Below are positions 9,531-20,097 of a DNA stretch of 64,000 nucleotides, one piece after another. The stretch spans positions 434,001-498,000 of the forward strand of contig OZ025681.1 of NCBI GenBank assembly GCA_964019335.1. Direction: 5' to 3'. How positions within the stretch are numbered: the stretch's first letter is position 1; every line of letters begins with the position of its first letter. The position numbers and the translations under genes were made by a program. The notes beneath the pieces were generated by a model that saw only the letters and a program-made list of their open reading frames with translations, searched no databases and had not been told where the DNA came from. The stretch is from Diplonema japonicum. Taxonomy: Eukaryota; Euglenozoa; Diplonemea; Diplonemida; Diplonemidae.

Positions 9531-10565
9531 TTAAATTTTATTTTCAAAAAAGATACACATATATTTATTTTCCACATACCAGGCTTCTCCTCTTTTAAGC
9601 GAGATAGGTCCTTTGATGGCGCCTGATTCTACGCATAGCATGCTGTTCCAACCGAAATTGTTGAAGTCTCTCATAGCAAGGGCCTTCTCCGCCCCGGGGT
9701 TCCATACAACTACGTCAGGCAAGGACGGACTTTTGTGGATATCGACTTTCGCAAAGCAACCATCGTTCAGACCGACCGCAGATGGTGTGTCCGCATAGAT
9801 CCGATCAGTGGGTTCTGTGATGGACACAGCGGAGTTCTTCTCCTCGAACTCAGCAAAGTCCTTCAGCTTGTCAGTATACGTTACACCAGCAAGACCCTCC
9901 ACCCTCGCGTGCCCAAGGTGCGGAATACTGAAATAATTATGCATCGCTGTGGTGAACTCTAACGGCATCTCACCTGTATTCTCAACCTTCAAAGATGTGG
10001 TCAATGAATGCGGCTTCAAATGCACGCTGTAAGTAACCTTGAATAAATGGTTGTACAGTGCCAAGGTTGCGGGTGTTGCAAGATGCTGGAGCGAAATGCA
10101 CACATTATTCTCGTTGGATTCGGTGTCAACGATTGTCCACTCGGGGCTTGTCCTTAGAAAGCCATGAAGCGGGAGGTCCCCATGGCCGAACTGCGGCCAA
10201 CACAGAGGGATGCCACCTCTTATAGGCTCGCCTTCTGTGTAGTTGGTGTCAGGTGACATCCATAAGGCATCATGCCCATCCACAGCCCAGCGTGTGACGT
10301 GGGCCCCGTATAGGTATACCTCTGCTGTGTTTCCATCCCCGTGGCTTAGGACCGCTTTTACCAGGCCGCCTTCGCCGTAGCAGAATCTAACGCTTCCTAC
10401 AATGCCATGTCGTTTGTTCAGCTCTTCCATGTTGCGCCTTCCCATCGCCTTGCACATGTCCCCAACGGGGTTTGCGGGGGACCTTCCCTTGAAGACCTCC
10501 TCCAGCATCCTGTCCACCACATCCGGTATGCCGGCTTTCTTGAACTGTTCCATTAGTTCTTGCAT
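9531..10565 (-). CDS. Glucose-6-phosphate 1-epimerase-like (YeaD/YMR099C family)
   Basis: A 344-residue protein starting MQELMEQFKKAG. Upstream codons are a Lys/Glu homopolymer and are excluded. After an N-terminal helix of about 50 residues comes an aldose-1-epimerase beta-sandwich: YLYGAHVTRWAVDGHDALWM, then RGGIPLCWPQFG, LHGFLR with the expected catalytic His, AMHNYFSI, VVVWNPG and LCVESGAI with the expected catalytic Glu. Family knowledge: the enzyme interconverts alpha and beta anomers of D-glucose 6-phosphate (EC 5.1.3.15). The R.GG..CWPQFG motif is the phosphate-binding hallmark that separates it from free-sugar mutarotases. The leader just before the ATG is nearly pure A/G. The short N-terminal extension is unusual for the family. 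Confidence 0.85.
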   Translation of the reverse strand: MQELMEQFKKAGIPDVVDRMLEEVFKGRSPANPVGDMCKAMGRRNMEELNKRHGIVGSVRFCYGEGGLVKAVLSHGDGNTAEVYLYGAHVTRWAVDGHDALWMSPDTNYTEGEPIRGGIPLCWPQFGHGDLPLHGFLRTSPEWTIVDTESNENNVCISLQHLATPATLALYNHLFKVTYSVHLKPHSLTTSLKVENTGEMPLEFTTAMHNYFSIPHLGHARVEGLAGVTYTDKLKDFAEFEEKNSAVSITEPTDRIYADTPSAVGLNDGCFAKVDIHKSPSLPDVVVWNPGAEKALAMRDFNNFGWNSMLCVESGAIKGPISLKRGEAWYVENKYMCIFFENKI

Positions 10566-10753
10566 TTTTTTTTTTTCTTTCTTTTTTTTTTTTTTTTTCC
10601 TTTCTTTTTTTTCTTCTCCCCCGCCCCCTCCCTCTTTCAAAAAGAAAAAACACGCGTCCACATGCGTTTGGAAGAAATAATTACAAAGAAAATCAGAGAG
10701 AGAGAGAGAGAGCAATAGTAACAATTTTCTCTTTTTATTCTTTTTTTCCCCTA

Positions 10754-12376
10754 TTAGGGGCGTTCGGTTTTTTTTCTGTTCTGGCGAAGATGTTCAGGCA
10801 ACAAACACTCGCCCTCTCGCAAGGGAATGCCCGACACGTATGCTGCGTCTTGGTACCGCTGCGCTACAAAGCTGCTGTGAGGCCACCGTTCGTAACCCAG
10901 GTTCCTGCTTTCTTTGAAGGAGTTCTTGTGGGATTGGATAAGGATACACACGCGGTCTTGCTTGTGAAAGCTCCACCCCCCACACCGTGTGTTGTTCTTG
11001 CCGTAGACGACCCCCCAGCAGACGGTGCTACAATTCTCTTCTGAGTGCGATTCAGGGATTGTAACCTCAGCAGTTCCAGCCTCCTCGCTTGCTTTGTACT
11101 TATACCCGTACTCCATATATGTAGAATGTTCAGAACCCAAATCTGTTTTGTGATCATAGAAACGAATTTGTTTTGCGACCTCAAGCCCCAGTGATGCGAA
11201 TCTCTCCCGCATGGCGCGTACAAACCGCAGGACGTTACTGCTTATTGTTGTGTTTTGTTCGACGACAGCGAAGTTCTCCGGTTTGAACCCTCTTCTGATC
11301 CGCGCGTTCAGTTTGTATTCCCAGTGCGACAGAGACTTCGTCCCGTAGTGGTTGTACCCTATCCCTGCGACGCAGCAGTCGGAGGATGGGGTGGGTGGGT
11401 GTGATGAACCTCCGCCAAGTTGGGCGTAAAGATGGCACTGCCGTCTGTCGTTATCCCATATCGTTTCTTTGCACTTCTCATGATGCCACACTGACTCCAG
11501 CCCATCTTGAAAGATTGCATCAGGCAGGGCCTCTGCTCTCCTCTTTTTGTACCTACTCGTGTTTGTGGGAAGGTGCGGGTGGCCCACGTGTTCCACCCCA
11601 ACGCACTTTGTGTTGTACATTGATTTCATATGCCGGCACTCCAGACAGAAGTCCCAGTATCTTTTCTCGCAGTTGTGATCGTTGGCTGTGTGGGACGCGC
11701 AGTCCCCGCCGCTCGACAGGAAGTTCTCGATCATCAGCCCGGCAGGGTGTTCAACATGTCCGGATGTCCCGAACCTCTCCCACCGTATTGTGTGGTGTGC
11801 TCGGTTTTGATCGCAGTGATCCCGCACGTGGCTAGTCAGATCGCACCCCATAGTCGGGTAGATGAACTCATCGGTGTCCGCAAAGATGAACTGATCCACG
11901 TACTCGTGCACCAGCTCGTAACACGTCTTCGGCACAATGCAGTTTAAGGAATTCCCGCACCCAGGGTGCCATTTTGGAATCTCGTTCACAACTGTGACAA
12001 AGCCTTGATCTTCATATGTCTGAAGGATGTCGCCAGTCCTGTCGTCCACGCCGGGCTTGTTGTCGTTGATAACCCAAACATGACCAATGCCTGAGAGGAG
12101 TTGGAGCTCAAGCCATTCTTGAAGCCATGTTGAGGAGAAGGCTGTGGATGAACAGACCCCAAGGTACCAGTGGTGCTTCGCGGGGTCCAGATCGGAGAGA
12201 GAGGTGCGGCTGCTGAACTGCGGTACCTCTGGGATGGGTGGCGCAGGGGTTGGGGACGGAGTTGTGTCTTGTGATGATTTCTTGACGCTCACGAACACTT
12301 GCCCCCGTGACTTAAACAACTCAGAGGCGGCTAGTATGAGCAGTAGGACCCAGGCAAGCCTTGCCCATCGATTCAT
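10754..12376 (-). CDS. GT92-like glycosyltransferase, paralogue 2
   Basis: A 540-residue type II membrane protein starting MNRWARLAWVLLLILAAS; the true ATG lies two codons after an upstream GTG. It has a short anchor, a Thr/Pro stem, then the same catalytic core as paralogue 1: EWLELQLLSGIGHVWVINDN, FADTDEFIYPTMGCD and RWERFGTSGHVEHP. The DNA from about 12044 to 12224 is identical to 8100-8275, and 11644-11930 nearly so, while stems and C-termini differ. That mosaic points to gene conversion restricted to the catalytic core. The C-terminal Cys-rich module (CSTVCWG...RCGGWSFH) is PAN-like. A Golgi glycosyltransferase for surface glycans is the likely role. Confidence 0.8.
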   Translation of the reverse strand: MNRWARLAWVLLLILAASELFKSRGQVFVSVKKSSQDTTPSPTPAPPIPEVPQFSSRTSLSDLDPAKHHWYLGVCSSTAFSSTWLQEWLELQLLSGIGHVWVINDNKPGVDDRTGDILQTYEDQGFVTVVNEIPKWHPGCGNSLNCIVPKTCYELVHEYVDQFIFADTDEFIYPTMGCDLTSHVRDHCDQNRAHHTIRWERFGTSGHVEHPAGLMIENFLSSGGDCASHTANDHNCEKRYWDFCLECRHMKSMYNTKCVGVEHVGHPHLPTNTSRYKKRRAEALPDAIFQDGLESVWHHEKCKETIWDNDRRQCHLYAQLGGGSSHPPTPSSDCCVAGIGYNHYGTKSLSHWEYKLNARIRRGFKPENFAVVEQNTTISSNVLRFVRAMRERFASLGLEVAKQIRFYDHKTDLGSEHSTYMEYGYKYKASEEAGTAEVTIPESHSEENCSTVCWGVVYGKNNTRCGGWSFHKQDRVCILIQSHKNSFKESRNLGYERWPHSSFVAQRYQDAAYVSGIPLREGECLLPEHLRQNRKKTERP

Positions 12377-12382
12377 TGACAC

Positions 12383-12480
12383 CTATTGTTGTGTTCAGTT
12401 AACAGTGAAAGAATAAAAAAAAGTTAAGAAAGAAAAGAGGCGTAAAAAATAAAAGGAAAAGAAAAAGAAGGGGGGGGGAG
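12383..12480 (-). promoter_or_regulatory. Long pyrimidine tract and acceptor before GT92 paralogue 2
   Basis: The minus strand carries a C/T-rich block, then CAATAG (boundary at 12383) and GTGTCA before the ATG. Confidence 0.5.
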
Positions 12481-12760
12481 GGGGAGGGGGGATGAAAGGA
12501 GGGGGATGAACAGTTATAGATATAGTTCATGTTTCTTCTTTTTTTCTCTCTCTCTCTCTCTCTTTTTTTTTTTTTCCTTTCCCCTTCCACAAATCGCTAT
12601 CCTATCTATTCAAACCTGGCTCCCCCCCTTCTCTCATTTACCCCAGACACAGCAAGGCGAGAAACAAAAAAAAAAAGATATTACAAGCAAAAAAAAAAGT
12701 ATAAAAAGCGAACACTAAAAAAAAAATCGGGGGGGGGGGAAATTTTTTTTTTCTTCTTTC

Positions 12761-14407
12761 TCATTTCAAGTGCTTCGGCAACGGACATTCCCCCTCGAAC
12801 AGGGGTATTCCAGAAATGTAGTCTTGATGCATCACACGGTCCGCAGTGAACGATGTATGAGGCCACCTAAGATACCCTAAATCACCCCCAAGCCGCCAAG
12901 AATTGTAAGGAGAATACACCAGCGTACAGGTTAACGTCTCAGAATGGAAAGACCAACCCCCACACCGCCCCTTTTTGTTAGTGTGGCTCCAACACGCGGA
13001 GCAGCAAGAAGACGTAGAATTGGCGGTGGACGGGATGGGGGAGGTACCATGGGCGGGGACAGGATTGTACCTCCAACCTTTTTCGACAAAACATGCTCCC
13101 TCAGGTACATCATGGAAAGTAACATTTGGCGAGACAGGTACACCGAGCACCGTGAAGCGATCGCGAAGCGCGCGAACAAATCGAAGAACGTTTGCGGAAA
13201 TAGTGGTATTGAGCTCAACGATGGAGAAGTCAGCAGGTCTGAAGCCTCTTTTAATCGCGGAGTTCATTTTCCTGTTCCATCGCGACATTGATTTCGTCCC
13301 GTAGTGGTTGTACCCGATCCCGGCGGTGCAGCAGTCGGAGGATGGTTCGGGTGGGAATTTCGAACCGCCACCGTGTTCGAGCCACATCATACACAACAGC
13401 CTGTTCTCCTCCCATTCTGTTTCGGTACACGTTGAATCTTTCCAAATCGACGTTTCGCCGGGCTGTACGATACCACCGGGGAAGAATTCGGGGTGTTTTT
13501 TAAAATGGGTTGTGTTAGTCGGGTTGTGCGGATGGCCAGCGTGTTCAACGTTAACACACTTTGCGGTATTGTACATAACCTTGCTGTGCCGGCATTCCAA
13601 ACAATAATCAAACAGATGCACAAAACAGAAACGTCCGGTTGCGGTGTGCGCGGTGCAGTCGCCGCCGGATGACAGAAAATTCTCGGACATCAAACCAACA
13701 GGATGCTCGAAATGCCCGGATGTCCCAAAACGTTCCCATCGAATCAAGTGATACGCCTCATCGTGATCGCAGTAGTTAAGTACATGTGATGAAACATCGC
13801 AGTTCATAGTGGGGTAGATGTACTCGTCTGTGTCGGCGAATATCAGCCAATCGACGTATTCATGTGCGATTTCGAAACACACTTTTGGGGAGATGCAGTT
13901 GGGGACCGTCCCGCATCCAGGATGGTACTTCGGCATGCCGACCAGAACGGTTACAAAACCCAGGTTTTCGTACTCCTCCAGGATTGTCGCGGTGTCCTCG
14001 TCTTGTCCTGGGGGGTTGTCGTTGATGACCCAAATATGCCCGATTCCTGAGATAAGTTGCAATTCTATCCATTCCCGTAGCCATTCACTTGATTGTGCAG
14101 TCGAAGCACATACTCCTAGGTACCAATGGTTTTTGTTGGCATCCAGGTCTGCGCTTGATGTTTTTCCTCCTGTCACGCTTTGTGGTAGAGGTGTCAAGGG
14201 TTTTTTGTATTCTGTTGATGGAGGGGAGTCAGTTGGTGTTGGTTCTTTCGATGGTTCCGGCGTGGTCGTGGTGGTATCCGGGACCGGTTTTCGAGACTTG
14301 TTCGTATCCTTGCCCTCGTTGTTGTTACCGGCTATGCCGACAATTTTCCACAACGTCTCTGCCATAAAAACGAGGGCGATCGCCATGATTACTTTTTGCG
14401 CGGACAT
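12761..14407 (-). CDS. GT92-like glycosyltransferase, paralogue 3
   Basis: A 548-residue type II membrane protein starting MSAQKVIMAIALVF. A hydrophobic anchor is followed by a Pro/Thr-rich stem (residues about 30-80). The catalytic core is WLREWIELQLISGIGHIWVI, IFADTDEYIYPTMNCD and RWERFGTSGHFEHP. The C-terminal Cys-rich module is CCSACWS...RCGGWSFHSE. It is clearly more diverged in DNA than the other two copies, so it was not part of the recent conversion. DTDEY replaces DTDEF, which keeps the metal-binding acidic residues. The region just upstream of the ATG is A/G only. Confidence 0.8.
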   Translation of the reverse strand: MSAQKVIMAIALVFMAETLWKIVGIAGNNNEGKDTNKSRKPVPDTTTTTPEPSKEPTPTDSPPSTEYKKPLTPLPQSVTGGKTSSADLDANKNHWYLGVCASTAQSSEWLREWIELQLISGIGHIWVINDNPPGQDEDTATILEEYENLGFVTVLVGMPKYHPGCGTVPNCISPKVCFEIAHEYVDWLIFADTDEYIYPTMNCDVSSHVLNYCDHDEAYHLIRWERFGTSGHFEHPVGLMSENFLSSGGDCTAHTATGRFCFVHLFDYCLECRHSKVMYNTAKCVNVEHAGHPHNPTNTTHFKKHPEFFPGGIVQPGETSIWKDSTCTETEWEENRLLCMMWLEHGGGSKFPPEPSSDCCTAGIGYNHYGTKSMSRWNRKMNSAIKRGFRPADFSIVELNTTISANVLRFVRALRDRFTVLGVPVSPNVTFHDVPEGACFVEKGWRYNPVPAHGTSPIPSTANSTSSCCSACWSHTNKKGRCGGWSFHSETLTCTLVYSPYNSWRLGGDLGYLRWPHTSFTADRVMHQDYISGIPLFEGECPLPKHLK

Positions 14408-14537
14408 TTCTTTTTTTTTCTTTTTTTTTTTTCGTTTTCTCCCTCCTCCCTCCCCTCCCCCCCCCGACGTCCTCCCTCCCCTTTCGCCTTTTTTTAATTT
14501 TTTTTTTTTTTTTTTTTTTTTACATTTTTTTTTTTAA

Positions 14538-16341
14538 CCATCTATCAACGAGCGTCTATATATAGACGATTTGAAAAAAAATCTTTTACGCAAAGGGCTT
14601 TCAATGCAATACGGCCCGGCCCTTTCTTGCCGGCGGGGTCCTGCGCGGAAAATATGAAAAAAATAAACTAAATGCTGCCCTAACTTAACAAGAAAATGAA
14701 AAAATGAAAAAAAACGCCAGCCCAAATTTACCCTTAAAAATCACTTCAAAAAAAGGCGCCCGGAAAGAGGGCCGGAAGAGGACGTTATGAGTGATGGCAG
14801 CACGATGGCTCATCCCTATTATGCAATTTTGATACAAACAGTGATTCTGACACGAATTCGACCGATTCCGAGTCACAGCAGGGTGATTGGACGGCAAAGC
14901 CGGAGCAGTTGGAAGGCATCCGGTTTCGTGAAGATCGGAATCCTTGTGGACCCTGTTTTGACATCAAAGGCTCAACGCCATACCATATATTCTCCAAATG
15001 CTCGTCCCAAACGTTATTCGGGTCATAACTTCGAACAATGTGGCAAATGCGGCTAAAAAAGGTGTCTCCCTGGATCTCGATGCTGCTTCTCTGCATACCT
15101 TCCTAGGTGTCCTTTTGTCGATGGACTTGGATATCAAGCCAGATTATTCTGATTACTGGCACACTGGCTCCACGTCTCTCAACTACACCCCTGGGTACGC
15201 CACCGTCATGTCAAGAGACCGCTTTTTGACTATTCTGGGAAATCTGTGTTTCCACAGCGAAACAAACAAGCGTGCTGACTTCTACTTATCGCAAAGGCCT
15301 CCCGGAGATCATGGATGCCCCAAAGAAGCGAGGCCGCATGCCAAGGACGCGCATCCCGTGGGGACACCCAGTTCCACCAGCACGCGAGCATCCTTTGCAC
15401 CACAACGTGGCATGACATCATGCCAGCGTGCTTTCTATCGACGTTGGATGTTCCGGTGAAGTTGAATTTGACGTGTCGGCCAAAAGAGAATGAAAGCCGG
15501 AAAGGACATCCCGCCCCCCACCAAGTGCATATTTACAACACCGCAATGGGCGGAACCGACGCTGGGTGATGCTGTGACAAAACGCCATAAACGCACCCTT
15601 ATGACTTAAAAGTGGCCCCTAAAAGTATTTTTGTACTTGTTAGATAAATCTCTGGCGAATGCTTGGCTTGGGAAAGAAGCCTTGCCCCCCAACGCCCTGA
15701 GTACGAACGACAGTGGATTTACGCCTTTCAAAGAGGCAGTCATCGAAGGGCTACTAGGGAGGCAGTCTAAACAACAGATAAAGTCAACTACAGAGCAGGC
15801 TGCCCCAATACCATGCCCCGAAACACAGAACGAGTGCTCTGAGACCCCAATGCGCCGTGACAGTACCTTCTGGGACCATTTACCCGAAAAAGTAGTGCAA
15901 CGTGCGGTGCAAGCATTGCAAGTCGAAAAGACCCCTATTTCAGTGTTCAGCCTGCTTGGTACAACTTTGCGTGACTCCGTGCTTCAAGGACTACCACCTT
16001 GCCGGGGATACCCCCCAGAAACCCCTCCCGGGGTCAAAAAAGAAGTCCCCCAGCCCTGGGGCACATACGAACCGCGTCAAGAAGGCCTTAAATAGCTTTT
16101 TATAGAATTTTACAGTCGATTTTTTTTGACTTGTTTTTTGTATCCCCTCTCGGGCACTTCAGGAACGATATTTTTGACAATGTTGTGGGGGTGGACCCTG
16201 CTGTGGGCACCCTCTCTCTAGAATTGGGACATCTGGAGGCATTTCCGGGGGCATATAGCCCCGGCGTTGCGCTGGAATAGCTTTTTTTGAAGTTTTGAAA
16301 ATTTACCCCCTGGTGGGCAAAAATGGTCCGTTGGTAGATGG
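14538..16341 (+). mobile_element. piggyBac-type transposon, decayed, with TTAA target duplication
   Basis: The ends are CCATCTATCAACG (14538-14550) and its near-perfect inverse CGTTGGTAGATGG (16329-16341). Both are flanked by TTAA (14534-14537 and 16342-16345), the target site piggyBac elements use. A short palindrome (GTCTATATATAGAC) lies just inside the left end. Length is about 1.8 kb. The transposase inside is broken. Confidence 0.85.
14785..16100 (+). pseudogene. piggyBac transposase remnant (DDE_Tnp_1_7)
   Basis: Fragments in shifting plus-strand frames match piggyBac order. The N-terminal part has YHIFSKCSSQTLF. The region at 15000-15270 has HTFLGVLLSMDLDI, YWHTGSTSLN and MSRDRFLTILGNLCFH. 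A truncated core ends in VHIYNTAMGGTDAG (15525-15568), corresponding to the YN..MGG.D motif near the last catalytic Asp. A C-terminal part follows (YLLDKSLANAWL, IEGLLGRQS), then the Cys-rich zinc-binding tail CKHCKSKRPLFQCSACLVQL (15908-15967). Stops and frameshifts separate them, and much of the central catalytic region between about 15290 and 15400 is missing. It is certainly inactive. It is the only plus-strand coding relic in the window, as expected for an insertion. Confidence 0.85.
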
Positions 16342-16532
16342 TTAAAAAATATTTTTGGGGGGGTGTATTATTCTCTGTTTAATCCTTGGTTTTTTTTTTT
16401 TTTTTTTTTTTTTTTCTTTTTTTTTTCGCCCTCTCAAACTCGGGAGAGACCTGGGATAGGTAAATGTTTCTTTTTTTTTTTTTTTTTTCTTATTTTTTTT
16501 TTAAAAATATTATTCTTACAACAGCTCTGCTC

Positions 16533-16772
16533 CTATTTTGTAATCTTCACCTTCAGTGCTGGCATGAAGTTCTGTTTAACTCCTTTCGGGGGGGCGGCCA
16601 AGTCGGGGGGAAGGTAATTCCAGGCACTGTAACCTAACCGAAGCTTCGCCTTTCTTCGTCTAGTGGCAAAGTCGTCCGCTTCGCTGAAGGTATTTGCAAT
16701 TTTCTTTCGGGCCGCCTCTGCCACAAGCACGAGGATGCCCCCTCGCGCTGTTGCTGAAATGAAGTACCTCAT
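16533..16772 (-). CDS. Small basic protein, unknown
   Basis: A 79-residue protein starting MRYFISATARGGILVLVAEA. Upstream codons are a poly-Lys artefact. It has an N-terminal amphipathic, possibly mitochondrial-targeting stretch, a central ANTFSEADDFATRRRKAKLR segment and a Pro-rich basic C-terminus. The size and basic character suit a mitochondrial complex or ribosomal subunit, but I recognise no family. The DNA is free of homopolymers exactly over this frame, and an A/G leader precedes the ATG as in other genes here. Confidence 0.6.
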   Translation of the reverse strand: MRYFISATARGGILVLVAEAARKKIANTFSEADDFATRRRKAKLRLGYSAWNYLPPDLAAPPKGVKQNFMPALKVKITK

Positions 16773-16786
16773 TGTCTTTTTCCTCT

Positions 16787-16819
<33 letters not shown>

Positions 16820-17509
16820 TGTCAAAGCCCGCCCCTTTTAAGCAAGACTTTTCCCACACACACAAATGAACAATAACATAATAGTTTAATCCGAGGGAGG
16901 AAAGGGAAGGGGGGAGGTTAAAAAAAAAGGGGGGGGAGATGGAATAGGTGGTATTGTTATCTATTGCTGTAAAAGTTAAAAAATGTCGGGCTTACAAATG
17001 TCCTGTCTGGCAAGCTCCCGGACAAGAGACTCCTCTGTTGAGGTTTCCCAGGCTCACCCAGCAAAGGCTAGGTTACTCTAAGATCGCTGCCAAAAGAGCT
17101 ACCAAGCCCACAGGCAGTGTAGTCGTGCCCCATACCGGGCACGGAAAGACTCGAATCTGTCAGTTCAGGGTTTTTTCACTTTACAATTTTCCTTTTTTCT
17201 TTTTTTTTTTTTTTTTTGCAGAAAGGCAGGATGAGGAAAAAGGGTGTTAAACCAGCAAAAATCGAAGGCTAAGACTGTGCCGCAAAAAAGAACGAAAAAA
17301 AAAGGGGGGGGGAGAAAAAAAAAAAACACTTCCCCATATTTTCTTCCCCCCCATTCCTTTTTCCTTTTCCTTTTCCCTTTTTTTTATATTTTTTAAAAAA
17401 GAAAACTGTAAAAGTACTTTTGTGCAAAGTTGTCTCTAAAACAATTTTCTTTTTATTTTCTTTTTTATATATATATATATATTTCTTTTTTTAAAACCTT
17501 TTTTCTGTT
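16773..17509. other. Intergenic region, no gene seen
   Basis: Poly(T), poly(A) and G-rich tracts surround a homopolymer-poor patch at 16975-17165 without a convincing frame or RNA fold. The region also contains the 3' flank of BBS7. Confidence 0.5.
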
Positions 17510-19805
17510 CTATCCCGTTTTGAAGAACTCGATCAACCCTTCCAGGCTGTACTGTTGCTGCTGCAAAAAAAAATAATAATAAATTCTTCCACCACCCCAT
17601 TCCATTCCCCAAACATACCTGCAATCTTTGCATCAACACAGGGACCTTATGCTGAGGGTTCTGCCCCTTCGCACGGTACTTGTCTAGGAAAAGCTTCTGC
17701 ACCAGATTGTACAAAAATTCAAGGTGTTTCGGTCTAAGTGCGAGTTCCTTCTCCAACTGGAACGAATTCTGTATTTTTTTTTTATCTTTTTTTTTTTTCT
17801 ACGATACTTTAAGGCACTCCCGGTACTCTTCTGATAAGAAACTTACGTCCTGTTCTTGCATTTCGATCTCTTTCAACGCAGACAGCAGCGCGACTTTATC
17901 TGTCAAACCAAGTTGATGGCTCAGCTTGGGATGCAGCAGGTGAAGCACCCGAGTGCACGCTTCATCTAGATTAGCTGTTTCTAAATTAACCGAAGCAAGC
18001 TTTACCTTCTTCGCGGTTGCCGCCTTACCAATGTAGTCCCAGAGCACCGTTAGCGTGCTAATACTGTCGGAGACAAAGTGTGCCTCGTTGTTCCTATAGT
18101 GTATCTTGAGAATCGTCCCGAGGAACGTCGATGTGAAATAATACGTCACTTTCTCATCGTGAAGCATGGCGGGGATCTCGGGTAGACACTCTCTTACCCA
18201 GGCGTGCATGTCGTTTACAGCGAAAGCACCTTCCATTTTCATGTTTATCGCACATGATGGGATCTCAGGTGCTTCATTCAATCTTTGATGCAAAGAAAGC
18301 GGCTTGATATCGTACTGCACAAGCTGGCAGGTTTTTGGAGTCAGGAAGGGGATGACGTATGCGGACAATGTACCATGCTGGCCCTCGACGGTTCGGACTT
18401 TCATTTCAATTCTCGATGTTGATTCTGTGCAGCGGTACGAAGCTAGTAGTTTTGCGTGCGGCGCGTCGGGCTTCGTCGTGCTTACAATACACGCGTTATT
18501 GTCGGTGTCTAAGAGTTCAATTTCTACATCTGATACAATAGCTACCGTGTCGATAGGGGCGTCGATTGCGATGGTGAGCGCCCATGAAGCGGTGGATTCT
18601 AGTACGAATTTGTCTTGTACGCTGTGGGTGGCGGTGACGGCAACGCATGCCGATGACAGTTTTGAATAATCGTCCTTTTTCTGCGAGAGGGCGTCCTTCA
18701 TCTTCGCCGCCTCGTCCTCGAGCGCTTGCAGCCGTTTCTTCTTCTCGGCGTTTGCTTGGGAGATCTGTTTTGCCTTCGCGTGCGAGGTGGCTTTGCTGCC
18801 GACAATGCTCATTGGAAGCTCGTCCTTCGCCTCCGCACTGTAACAGATTACCTTCCCGGTGTACGTCCCAATCACAATATCTTCCGTTGTAACCTGTGTT
18901 ATCGATCCGGCCCCTATTCCTTGAATGGATTCGTTCACAGTTGTTTGGTACCGTCTGTCGGGTACGTCTGACCCGACCTCCGTTCCGTAGATTTCAAGGT
19001 TTCCATCGTCTTTACCGACAATGAGCTGTTTGATGCCTTCGCTGGAGACGTCCGATGAGTGGATGGCTGTGATTCCGCCTTTTCCGGTGTCGTCTCTCGC
19101 CCAGTATTTTGCAAGCCCGCCGGGGGTCACCTTAAAGGAGCCGATGAATCCATTAGCAGTACCATATACAATTTCCCGTGATTCTTGTTTTGATTTTGAA
19201 CCAGCAGCATGCACTACTTCATGGATGGTCATGACACCGCCTTCACATGGTTCGGTGTACACTACCGAGCTCCCTTGGATGACACGGATTGTTCTGTCTT
19301 GGCATGCTACGATTGCATTGTACTCCTTGTCAGAGACGACCCTCGCCATGAGAAGATCGTTGACGTGGTCGGGGGAGTTTAAGTAAGCGGCTTCTGCGCC
19401 CTCTTCGAAGGCCGCAACTACGTATTCTCCGGAAGTCCAGATCCATGGGGTTTTGACAGCTATGTTTTTAATCGGTTCTGTGAGGTTTGTCTCGACTTTG
19501 AAATATTCTGTTCCCTTTTTGTTGAACGCTCTTAGGGTGTCGCCAGAGGCGGTGAACACCTTGTCCCCGTCGAGGTCTAGGCTTGCAAAGCCTTTCTGAG
19601 AGGTGGCCTTAAATACTACCTTCACCTCAGCTGTTTTGGAGTCGATTTGAAGGTAGTTCATTAGCCCTGATGTGTCGGCTACTACAACTTTCTGCCGTTT
19701 TCCCTTCCCCTCTGCGCGGGGTATCACTTTGAGGCACCCCCTGTTCATGGATGACATTGCAGTCATGTCGACTCTGTTGAAGTTGAGCAACCTGTCGGTT
19801 TCCAT
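17510..19805 (-). CDS. BBS7: BBS7, BBSome subunit (three exons)
   Basis: Exons 19805-17808, 17768-17619 and 17560-17510 join in phase to 732 residues, close to the about 715 of animal BBS7. Family-typical segments in order: VVVADTSGLMNYLQ, TNLTEPIKNIAV, ACQDRTIRVIQGSSVVY and LIVGKDDGNLEIYG in the N-terminal beta-propeller (about 1-320); a coiled coil at about 338-378; a GAE-like beta domain; and a C-terminal helical end LEFLYNLVQKLFLDKYRAKG, closing with LEGLIEFFKTG. The last two exons supply exactly the conserved C-terminus, which supports both introns. Family knowledge: BBS7 pairs with BBS2 in the BBSome, which moves membrane proteins in and out of cilia or flagella. The organism is therefore flagellated or descends from flagellates. 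Confidence 0.92.
17561..17618 (-). other. BBS7 intron 2 (58 nt, GT-AG)
   Basis: Donor LQ|GTATGTTTGG, acceptor after a poly(T)-GCAG. The acceptor is followed by another CAG, so a tandem acceptor could insert or drop one Gln. Phase 0. Confidence 0.8.
17769..17807 (-). other. BBS7 intron 1 (39 nt, GT-AG)
   Basis: Donor CTTAAA|GTATCGTAG, acceptor AATACAG|AATTCG, phase 0. Most of it is A-rich rather than pyrimidine-rich, which is unusual for an acceptor, but removal restores the conserved C-terminus. Confidence 0.75.
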
Positions 19806-20097
19806 TTTTTTTTTTTTTTTTTTCCGCGCACTTGATTTTTTTTTTTTTTATAAGTTGATATTGTTGGGAAAAAAAAAAAAAAAAAAAAAAAACAATAAAA
19901 CACAGGCGAAGAATGGAAGGAGTTGGGGGACAAAAAAAAAAAAGAAAGAAAGGCGAGGTTTCTTTCATTCTTTTCTTTCTTTCTTTTTTTTCTTTTTTTT
20001 TTTTAGTGTGTGTGGGAGGAAAAAAAAAAAGAATGCAGCGGTCGGAATAGTCGACCAAAAAAAAAGGGGGGGGGCGGTTCATTTATTTTTTTACAGT

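Noticed and set aside
17095-17175. Possible tRNA on the basis of a GACTCGAATCTG T-arm-like motif
   Set aside because: No matching acceptor stem or D-arm could be placed in either direction.
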